Shown here one piece after another: positions 54,933-63,231 of a stretch of 64,000 nucleotides of DNA (position 1 is the stretch's first letter; the number at the start of each line of letters is the position of its first letter). Below the pieces are notes generated by a model. The model ran no database searches and was not told where the DNA came from. It saw only the letters and a program-made list of their open reading frames with translations. A program made the translations under genes and the position numbers. The stretch comes from Trichobilharzia szidati (Eukaryota; Platyhelminthes; Trematoda; Strigeidida; Schistosomatidae), in NCBI GenBank assembly GCA_944472155.2, contig OX235272.1, forward strand, positions 88,418,020 through 88,482,019, read 5' to 3'.

Positions 54933-56607
54933 GCGCGAAATCCAGGTCTTCTAGATTCTTCACGTCGGTCCAGGATATCCCTGTCTTCTCGTTTCCCACT
55001 GTCTGACGCATAATCCAGTCCACCACAATTAGGAATATCATTGGTGATAATAAGCAGCCTTGTCTGACTCCTGTGTTTACTCCAAATGCCTCGCTGAGTT
55101 TTCCGTTGTGGATCACTTGACATGTGCCGTTGTCGTACAGTTGTTGAATAAGGTTGATGAATATTTGGGGTACGCCGTAGTACTCGAGTAGTTTCCAAAT
55201 TACTTCTCGGTCAACGATGTCGAAGGCCTTCTCAAAGTCTATGAAGTTGAGGTAGAGATTTGATTGCCATTCCATGCTTTGTTCCATGATAATGCGTAGA
55301 GTTGCGATTTGGTCAGCACATGATTTGCCTCTCCTGAATCCAGCTTGTTCTGGTCGGAGTTCTGTATCCAGTGCGTCCTTTATTCTCTCCAGGATGATGC
55401 GACTCAGGATTTTACTTGGCGTCGACAGGAGCATGATTCCTTGCCAGTTCTTGCAGAGTCCTAGGTCGCCCTTCTTTGGTAGTTTCACGAGGTAACCTTT
55501 CCTCCAGTCAGTAATCACCTTTACGTCTTTCCAGATCTTTTGCAATAATGGAGTCAGCATATCTGCTGTCGTCTCTGGGTCCGCTTTCAGTGTTTCAGGG
55601 GGTATTCCATCTGGTCCAGCTGCTTTTCCAGCTTTCAGAAGCTTGATTGCATTCAGGACTTCAGTTTCCGTTGGAGGATTGGTGTCAACTTGCAGTTGTG
55701 CACGTGCTGTTGTTGGTATTTCTGGACGGGTTGCAGGTGGTGGTCGGTTCAAGAGTCCTTTGAGGTGGTCCGCCCATTGTTTAATCTGTCTTTCTTCTTT
55801 GGTAATTGGGTTCCCTTGGCTGTCTTTTATAGGTTTCACTTGTGTCGATCTCTTTCCGGAAAGAGACTTGGTTATCTGATATAGTGTCCTCAGGTCCCTT
55901 TTGCCTGCTGCCTTTTCAGCTTCAGTAGCCAGGTTGTCGTAGAATTGTCTTTTGTCCCTCCTGGCACTCTTCTTCACTTCTTTGTCCAGTGCTGTGTAAT
56001 TTGAGTTCAGCGTCTCTTTCTCTTGTCTGTCTTTGCATTGAATCATTTTCTCTTTCACCATTCTCCTCTCCTCTATTAGCTTCCAAGTGTCCGTTGACAG
56101 CCATTCCTTGTCTTGTTTCTTCTTTCTTCCTAAAACCGTTGAGCACGTTTCGTTGAAAATTACCTTTAGAGAGTTCCAGTGGTCTTCCACGGATGATTCC
56201 TCAGTGATGTCACGTGGTGTTTCCTGCTTTGCTCTGACAGTTGCAGTGAAAATGTCCTGTGTGATTGTGCCCTTCAGTTTTTGAGTGTTGAACTTGCATT
56301 GTGGCCTATCCCTAGGTATCCTCGAGGCTTTTAGCTTCACCTTGAAAGTCCCTTGTACTAGATAGTGGTCTGAACCCACATCTGCTCCTCTCCTCGATCT
56401 TGTGTACAGTAGGCTCCGTCTCCACTTCCTTGAGATTGAAATGAAGTCCATCTGGTTTTTGGTGTGTCCATCTGGTGAAATCCATGTTGCCTTGTGTATA
56501 TCCCTGTGTTTGAACACACTGCCACCAATCACCAAATCATTGAAGGCGCAGAAGTCTGAGAAGAGTTCACCATTTTCGTTCATTTCACCGAGGGCCTCAC
56601 GACCCAT
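54925..56607 (-). pseudogene. RTE endonuclease C-terminus plus reverse transcriptase
   Basis: 560 codons, the longest frame in the window. Residues 51-56 NQMDFI and 79-81 SDH are the last endonuclease blocks. RT blocks are GKAAGPDGIPPE (327-338), WRKGYLVKLPKKGD (368-381), CKNWQGIMLLSTPSKIL (385-401), EQAGFRRGKSC (420-430), FIDFEKAFD with the first catalytic Asp (455-463) and GVRQGCLLSP (513-522). It ends in LDFARG because 4 extra bases split the FADD codons at 54930-54936. Confidence 0.88.
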
Positions 56608-56789
56608 GGTGAGTTCTCTTCCTGTATTGTCTCCTCCCAGTTTCGCATTATGTCACCCATCAGGATTTTGATATTGCTCTTTGCGACGTTGTCCACTGCT
56701 GTTTGTAGTTGACTGTAGAAATCCTCCTTCTTCTCTTTTTCTGAGACGTTTGTAGGCGCGTAGCATTGAATGATTGTAACCATTTTTCC

Positions 56790-57281
56790 TTATGAGTTGA
56801 ACCTGGCTGTCATTATCCTGGAGGAGATTGGTTCCCACTGCATGAGAGCTTTAGCCGCTGTTGGTGACATCATGATGGCTACTCCCTCGGTGTGCTCGTG
56901 ACCATCCTCTGGGTGACCGGAGTAGATTATTGTCTCTCCAGTTGGTAGTTGGCACCTTCCGCATTCGTTCCATCTGCTCTCGCAGATTCCCAGCACTTCT
57001 ATTTTATATCTCCTCATTTCTGCGGCTAACTGAGCAGCCTTTCCAGTTTCGTACATTGTATGAATATTCCACGTCCCTATCCTTATTTTTGCTTTCGTCG
57101 AAAGGAGGCACATCGGCTGACTGGCTTCCCGAAGGCTTTCACCAGCCTGCGTCATTTCACTTGCCCGATTCCAGCGAAAAATAAGGCCATTGTTTGTATT
57201 TTTAGAATTTTGAATATATTTGTGCGCTGAAGTTTTCGTAGCAATTTGGTTAAGTTTTGGTGGTGGAGTTACTAGCACCAC
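56790..57281 (-). pseudogene. RTE endonuclease, N-terminal part
   Basis: 163 codons. After about 65 leader residues come KIRIGTWNIHTMYETGKAAQ, EVLGICESRWNECG and a GVAIMMS block: the N, E and SRW-type signatures of apurinic-type endonucleases. A TAA stop follows ARFNS; the same frame then continues at 56580-56783 (VTIIQCYAPTN, ILMGD). A frameshift near 56650 falls inside the GDFNA catalytic block. Confidence 0.82.
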
Positions 57282-57905
57282 GTCCCAACCCTCCCGCTTT
57301 ATCCGGGCTTGGGACCGGCTAGAATACTAGTGACCTAGTAATCTAGGCGAGGTTGGTGGCACTGATAAGGTTGGAAAGGTAAAACGAACCTTCATAAATG
57401 TGAAATCAATGTAGAAATTGGCTGCACTCAGTGTAAGGAACAAAATTCAGATCTTCAACACTCATTTCAAGTTAGTCAGTGCTTTTATTATGATTCACAG
57501 ACTTGACACAAGCGCGACACTGGAATCATTCCCAAGAGGCTATTGCGAAATTCCATTGAAGGCTATGTCCTTCAACGCCTCGATATTGAAGATTAGACAG
57601 GATAAAGGATAAACAACGGGGGACTCTGTTAACAAATCAACCAAGAACCTACCATCTAGCAAGATGGACTGGACACAAGCTGAGTAGACCCATTGTGCGA
57701 AACCACGTGCCAGGCTCTTGAATGGAATCTGAATAGGAAATAACGAGTTGAGCGTCTCAGGTTGACATGGAGTAGATCGCATGAGAAGGAGACAACAGCT
57801 TATGGTCAATCGCGCAGTCGGATAGTGAGAATTGCAGAAAGTAGAGTGAAGTGGCGCTGTGATACTGGAGCCTTATGTTCTATTTAGTGTACTCAAATGA
57901 TGAAT

Positions 57906-58190
57906 AATGCTCATATATACGATGTACTTTAAGAAACTGAATTTCAGTTACAGGAAAATTATATAATTCAAACGCATATTCTTAGACACGGTAAATTTTC
58001 AGTAGTTAATGGAATTATCTGGGATAAAATTACATTGGTAGGCTAATATTAGTCGAATGGACAATGACTGAAAGTGAACTGAAATCTGAGGTCTTGGAAA
58101 GACTGAAATACCTTGTTCAGTAATCTAACAGCTGAGTTAAGTATCTCTCACTCCCGTGACACCTGGACATGGCTTGATGATTACGAAAAA
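57906..58190. other. Unassigned sequence
   Basis: No feature recognised. Confidence 0.35.
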
Positions 58191-58194
58191 TAAG

Positions 58195-58475
58195 TAACTG
58201 ACATCGGTTAGAGGACCACTGGAGAAGCTGAGAGTGTTGTACAGCTGTTTCGCCCTAGTTTAGGACTCTTCACAGTACGCACCCACAACAGGGGATTCGA
58301 ATTCAGGACCTTCTGCTTACAAGGCGAGCTTGCAGACCATTAAGTCACTGGGACCCGATCCAATGGCAGTGCATGAATTCTAACTTCTGTCAATTCATGA
58401 TATGGCACATTTACTAGCGAATGTCATCTGTGGTGAATATTTGTCCTCACACCTGACCCAAACTGTGCATCTCTG
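58195..58475 (-). repeat. SINE-A copy
   Basis: GACATCGGTTAGAGGACCAC through CACTGGGACCCGATCCAATG to TTTGTCCTCACACCTGACC. Confidence 0.75.
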
Positions 58476-58599
58476 AAGGAAGTTTTTTTCAGCTGTACAG
58501 TAGAACCCAAAGCTCGATTTCCTTAGTTCAGACCACAATGAGTCAGCTTTGGTTTACGTGTATCTATTCTTCTAATTACAAATATACCAGGAATTTATT

Positions 58600-59535
58600 A
58601 TTATTGGTCCCTGGGGTTCAGAGTGGAATATAGGGCTTCAACAATACACCTCCACTTTGTCCTTTTCTCTGCTATCCTCTTCATCTGAGTCCACCACTGA
58701 CCATAATCTCTCATCTCCTCCTCGCCAGACGATCTCCTCCGTGTCATCCTCACACCAACGACCCACTCATCGCTTCCCATTGGGGTTCCACTCGATCAAT
58801 GGCCTGCATTGCGTGCGATGTCATTCGACGGCCTCCTCATTGTATGCCAAATCCATCTTCATTTCCTCCTACATATTTGCTGAGCAATCAGCTCTTGGTT
58901 AGTTTGTTCAAAGTCAGAGTTTATTGTTGGTAATTCTTCCTGGCCGGCCGGCCGACCTTCAATATCGAGCCAGCCAGCGAAGAGGGCAGCTGTTGATAAA
59001 AGTCTGTAACTTGTTAGAAATCCTTCTTGTGATGCTCAGTGCAAGTTTCTAACCCGTATAGAAGAACTGACTGACTGACTTGACATTTGTGTTGAATAGA
59101 ATCCGAATCTTGTTGTCTATTCTGAGTGCAGATTTCTAAACTGATTCAGGTTGATGAAGGCGAGTCTTGCCTTTCCGACTCTCGCAATGACATTTTCATC
59201 CGTTCCGCCTGTGGTGGAAACGACACTTCATTGACCAATGGATTGGGTCCCAGTAGCTGAATGGTCTACGCTCCCGCTAGCCTTGTAACCAGAAGGTCCT
59301 GGGTTCGAACCAAGTTGGGGTGGGCGCGTACTGTTGAAGAGTCCCAAACTAGGACGAAACAGCTGCGAAATACTCCCCGCTGGTTTTCCAGTGGTTCTCT
59401 AACTGATGTCAGCTCATGATGAAATCCTTCAACCAGTCAAACAAAAATCCCTACAAAACAATACTTGAAAACTTCCTAGATAATTGAAGGATGCTACCTC
59501 TTTCAAATCTCCCCCGTTGATGGTTGTTGTTGCTG
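58600..59535 (-). mobile_element. RTE-like 3' fragment split by a SINE-A
   Basis: The tail complement TTATTATTGGTCCCTGGGGT is near 58598. RTE stops at about 59230 (CGACACTTC) and resumes at about 59472 (CTTCCTAGATAATTGAAGG) into a (TTG)n run. Confidence 0.7.
59232..59470 (+). repeat. SINE-A copy inside RTE
   Basis: A box AGTAGCTGAATGG near 59253, B box GGTTCGAACC near 59302, complete tail AATCCCTACAAAACAATACT. Confidence 0.8.
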
Positions 59536-59639
59536 TTAGACAAAACACTGAACAAATTATAAAATAATCCGATTACAGCTAGTGTGCTATCTAATGTATG
59601 CAAACAAATCCAATTGATTTCGCGATAGGTTTTGTAAAA

Positions 59640-59790
59640 ATAAGTTAGTATGCGAATCAACTGATTCGGTTCTCTGATCCCGGACAAGCAGCTGATGATC
59701 TCAGCTCCAGACGAGCGAAATGGTCGTTCGATGTTTGGATCACTTTGATCAGACTGGCTAGCAAGCACTACTGACTGATACGACTGGTAT
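59640..59790 (+). repeat. R2 dispersed repeat with hammerhead-like core
   Basis: CTGATGA at 59692-59698 and GAAA at 59717-59720, with CTC/GAG between them able to pair three bases. Ends ACTACTGACTGATACGACT. Confidence 0.6.
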
Positions 59791-59799
59791 CCAATTACC

Positions 59800-60574
59800 C
59801 ATATAAATCAATCAGCCAGGACTAAGAACCACTGGACAGGTGTTTTACTTTCATATAAGATTCTTCAACTGTATACACTTATAATTCTCTAAGTGATATA
59901 CGTTCATGAAGAAATCCACACTGTTTGAAATCACATACCAGTAAAATGAACATTTCAGTTACATCGGAAATTTAGAGCGTAAGATTCACTCGTTATGCAA
60001 ATTAAACTAGAATATCTAACTTTAGTTATTTTGCATTAATTAGTGAATGCAGAGTATTTTAACCCCTATACACATTTTAAAAAAAACCCTTAAAAGTCAT
60101 AAAATTTCCTACATAAAAGGTCAAATAACTAATTATATAGCTAGGCTTACTAATTCAGATCAATGTCCAATCCCAGGATTGTTTAAAAGTGTATCACAAT
60201 ATTAAAAAAACAAACAGTATACGCAAAAGAAATATTTTGTTATGACTGGAAACTGACAGAAATATCATTATACGTTGCGTTACGTCTCATTAGAAACAAT
60301 TGAATATTGAATATTTTCCGGTAAATTTAAATGTTAGTATGATGACTAATTATGTGAAAAGATTTTAGGCATACAAATATTTCAGAGATAGATTTTAGAA
60401 AGAAAGAAAGTATAACAATGTTTAGAGTTCCATTATATCTACTCCACCACTAAAATTCACTGGAATGTAGACTAGTATTGTCTCACAAATGAAGGTTTGT
60501 CAACAAAATAATGAAATTAGCATAAATTATAATATTTAAAAGAATTCTAACAGTTAGAGCTGAGAGGGTAAAAT
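59800..60574. other. AT-rich sequence with no recognised feature
   Basis: A SINE-B scrap near 59820-59930 is possible; otherwise nothing. Confidence 0.4.
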
Positions 60575-60575
60575 A

Positions 60576-60905
60576 TTTTTATTTTTTGATTGTAGGATTT
60601 CATCATGAGCTGACATCAGTTAGAGAACCACTGGAAAACCTAGGAGTACTGGGCAGCTGTTTCGTCCTAGTTTGGGATTCTTCATCAGTACGAACCCACC
60701 CCAACTTGGTTCGAACCCAGGAACTTTTGGTTACAAAGCGAGCTAGCTCGCAGACCAATGAGCCACTGGGATCCGGTGGGTGCGTACTGTGAAGAGTCCC
60801 AAACTAGGACGAAACAGCTGTCCAGTACTCCCAGGTTTTCCAGTGGTTCTCTAACTGATGTCAGCTCATGATGAAATCCTTCATGCAATCAAGTTTTTAT
60901 TTTGA
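60576..60905. repeat. Palindromic SINE-A dimer with target duplication
   Basis: A reverse copy (about 60590-60772) abuts a forward one (about 60775-60893) with essentially no spacer. Flanks TTTTTATTTTTTGA (60576-60589) and TTTTTATTTTGA (60894-60905) match apart from two T's. Only the reverse arm contains the B box; the forward arm begins just downstream of it. Confidence 0.85.
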
Positions 60906-60917
60906 CTTTATCCATCC

Positions 60918-61405
60918 CTATTATTGTTATTATTACTATTCCCTTGGGTTCCGAGTGGAACATAGAGCTTCAAAAGAACATCTCCATTCCATCCTGTTAT
61001 CTGCATTCCTCTCCAGGCGGCCCAACGATTACTCATAAACTTTCATCTCCCCACCCTCAGACCAACCCCAGTTCTTTGTTTCCCATTCATCCATCTTTCA
61101 CTCGAGGGTCTGCCTGACACACGATGTCACCCAACAGTCTCCTCAACTTGTATCCGATCCATCGGCATTTTCTTCGGAATACTCTTTCAGCAATGGGTTA
61201 TAGACTGTTTCATTCCCAAAGTTGCTTGTTAATAATTCTTTCTGACCAGCCATCTATTCTTCACTATGGAGCCAGAGAAAGCAACTGTTGATAAACGTCT
61301 GAAGTAGCCTGTTGGAAATGCTGTCCGTGACACTCACGCCAAGTTTCTCAGGCATAAAGAAGAAATGACTGAAGTAACATTGGTGTTGAAATGTTGAATT
61401 TTACT
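60918..61405 (-). mobile_element. RTE-like 3' fragment
   Basis: The tail complement TTACTATTCCCTTGGGTTCC is near 60933; C-terminal coding debris after it. Confidence 0.65.
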
Positions 61406-61459
61406 CTTTGTTCTGAATGCCGTTCTTCTTTCTTAAACTACTAATGCCTTCGAAGTTAA

Positions 61460-61970
61460 TTGGTGGATGGTGACTAGCAGTGGAATCCAGGATGCGCATT
61501 TCTTCCTATTTTGGACTCGTCATCTGGATGTGCCTGCATTTCCCAGTAAGTGATGATGTTCCCACCGAGGCTCGAACCCAGTGCCCATAGTTTCAAACGC
61601 CAAAGCGTTATCCACTATATGACATATTACATGCCCAGACATCGTCGAAGCATCTGCACAAGAAGCCGACATGTCAACCTGAGACCGAGCACTTCGGTTC
61701 AGTCAATCGACGGGAAAATCTAAAATTCAATTAAATAATTAATATGACCCTTTGCACAAGAGGTAGCTGTCTTCGCCCAAATGGCCTAGTGGATAACGCT
61801 TTGGCATTTGAAACTATTGGCACTCGGTTCGAGCCTCGGTGGGAACAGCATCACTCACTGGGAAATGCAGGTACATCCAGCCCACGAGTCCCAATTAGGA
61901 CGAAATGCGCGCTATCCTGGATTATTCCACTGCTAGTCACCATCCACAAATTAAATTCTAATTAAATGCC
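61460..61970. repeat. Inverted pair of Sm-alpha-like repeats
   Basis: A reverse copy (about 61463-61625) and a forward copy (about 61770-61950) are head-to-head around about 140 bp. The forward A box region TGGCCTAGTGGATAACGC and B box GGTTCGAGCC are well kept. Forward core: CCCACGAG at 61881-61888 with CGAAA at 61901-61905. Reverse core: ATGACGAG with AGAAA. Confidence 0.78.
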
Positions 61971-62068
61971 CAGACATCGTTAAAGCATCTGCACAAGAAG
62001 CCGATGTGTCAACCTGAGACCGAGCACTCCGATCCGATCAATCGATGGGAAAATCTAAAATTGAATTT
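61631..62068 (+). repeat. Direct repeat of ~105 bp flanking the forward Sm-alpha
   Basis: GCCCAGACATCGT(C/T)(G/A)AAGCATCTGC at about 61631 and 61968 starts two near-identical blocks that end GGGAAAATCTAAAATT. Confidence 0.7.
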
Positions 62069-62119
62069 AAAAAATACTAATGCTTTCATTTTCATTTTAT
62101 TTTATTTTTTTACTTACAG

Positions 62120-62241
62120 GCACATATGAGAACTATCAAGCAATATGAACAAGAAAATATTATCCCTGTTGATTTAACACAGAAACTGAATGATCTTCAA
62201 GAGCAAAGTTTTCATATGATGGAGACAGTTTCACTTGTCAA
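62120..62241 (+). CDS. Plakin gene exon 11, last visible
   Basis: There are 122 bases (40 codons plus 2) between the acceptor TTACTTACAG and the donor GTAAGC at 62242. It encodes a helical stretch starting AHMRTIKQYEQENI and ending MMETVSLV. It enters in phase 0 from exon 10 and leaves two bases (AA) for an exon beyond the window. It is a probable spectrin-repeat helix. Confidence 0.8.
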
Positions 62242-62244
62242 GTA

Positions 62245-62499
62245 AGCATAATAATAATATTGTACACAACTATTTGATAGGATTTGCATGATTTATTCAA
62301 TGAGATAGCTCTCCCCCTCTCTCTCTCTATCGATTCAATTAAGTCGATGATGATCTCAACTGTATCATGCCAAAAACAAACTAGTCTCTCAGTTAGGATC
62401 CTTATTAGGCTCTGTGTGCTCTAATACGCGCCAAAATGGGCAAAAGATAAGTAGGAAGTTAGGTAAAAGGGGAAAAGGCTAATGATCGCGCTAAACCAG
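62245..62499. other. Unassigned; (CT)n near 62312-62330
   Basis: Only the short (CT) run is recognisable. Confidence 0.45.
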
Positions 62500-62710
62500 A
62501 TCACGAATCGGCAGAAGTTTCAATTCATTGCCCATTGAATTGGGTCCCAGTAGCTGAATGGTCTACAAGCTTGACTTGTAACCGGAAGATACTGAGTTCG
62601 AACCCTAGAGGTGGATGGGTACTGTTTATGAAACAGCTATACAATACTTCCTGCTAATTTTCAATAGTTGTCGAATCGATATCAATTCGTGGCTGAACTT
62701 GAAACAAAGA
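62500..62710 (+). repeat. SINE-B copy
   Basis: A box AGTAGCTGAATGG near 62550, B box AGTTCGAACCC near 62595, tail GGCTGAACTTGAAAC. Confidence 0.7.
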
Positions 62711-63019
62711 GGAGAAGTTTGATAGATATATCATCCTTCATGTTGACTCAGACCAACTAGGGAGTTGGTTGATGGTATGTTAATTTACTTCTCAAAACAT
62801 TTCCTTAACTTCAGTTATCTGGATAAGATTAACTGGACTCCTAAGAGAAATACTGACTAATTATGCCATAATAAATGTGAGGGTCATGTGTACTACTGTC
62901 AGATTACTTCCTACAGAATGCAGTGAGATTCGGCGGTTAAGTGATCTGTAAACAGACCACAAAATTCGCTATTAAGCGTACATATATAAATGTATATCTT
63001 CGAGAATTAGTTTGTATGG
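62711..63019. other. Unassigned sequence
   Basis: No feature recognised. Confidence 0.35.
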
Positions 63020-63231
63020 ATTCTATTTGTTTTAGCTTGGACCACAGATTGATTGAAAATCACCAATGAAGTACTGGATAGCTGTCTAATCCTAGTGTGT
63101 GACTCATCATCAGTACGAACCCACCTCCAGAGGTCTAACTCAGGACCTTCCAGTTACAAGGCAAGCTAGCTCACAGACCACTCAACAACTGGGACCCGAC
63201 TCAATGGCCTGTCCATGGATTCTAACTCCTA
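63020..63231 (-). repeat. SINE-B copy
   Basis: Reverse order with CCTAGTGTGTGACTCATCAT, the degraded B box, and CAACTGGGACCCGACTCAAT. Confidence 0.6.

Larger units (their letters stand above)
54099..57354 (-). mobile_element. RTE-clade (SR2-like) retrotransposon, near full length
   Basis: 3256 bp between duplicated GGTGGCACTGAT (54087-54098, 57355-57366). Order on the minus strand: a short GC-rich leader, apurinic-type endonuclease, linker, reverse transcriptase, (CAA)n, C-terminal domain, tail with TTGAAGCCCTATATTCCACT and AATAATAATAATTATA. The clade is named from the single-ORF EN-RT layout and overall resemblance; no search was run. Inactivated by a stop and a frameshift in the endonuclease and by shifts in the RT and C-terminal region. 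Confidence 0.88.
54011..57905 (+). mobile_element. Older RTE-like fragment interrupted by a younger RTE copy
   Basis: RTE + strand sequence at 54011-54098 (CACCTCATTCATTTATCC block) resumes at 57367-57905 (AGGTTGGAAAGGTAAAACGA, then the NKIQIFN block) after the inserted element. Confidence 0.75.
18206..62241 (+). other. Partial plakin/spectraplakin gene span (11 exons visible)
   Basis: Eleven exons on the + strand join into one frame of 1640 bases (about 546 residues). The product resembles the plakin domain of dystonin, MACF1, plectin, Shot and VAB-10: spectrin-repeat helices, an SH3 domain inside a spectrin repeat, then more spectrin repeats. Plakins link actin, microtubules or intermediate filaments to junctions and to each other in the cytoplasm. 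The first six exons end in phase 0; exons 7, 9 and 11 end with 2, 1 and 2 leftover bases, and exons 8 and 10 supply the complements. Introns run from about 55 bases to 12.8 kb, and the long ones are packed with retroelements. The start codon, any actin-binding domain and the C-terminal region lie outside the window. The family call is by recognition, mainly of the SH3 block and the motif PSVCVWIPSPD. Confidence 0.82.
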
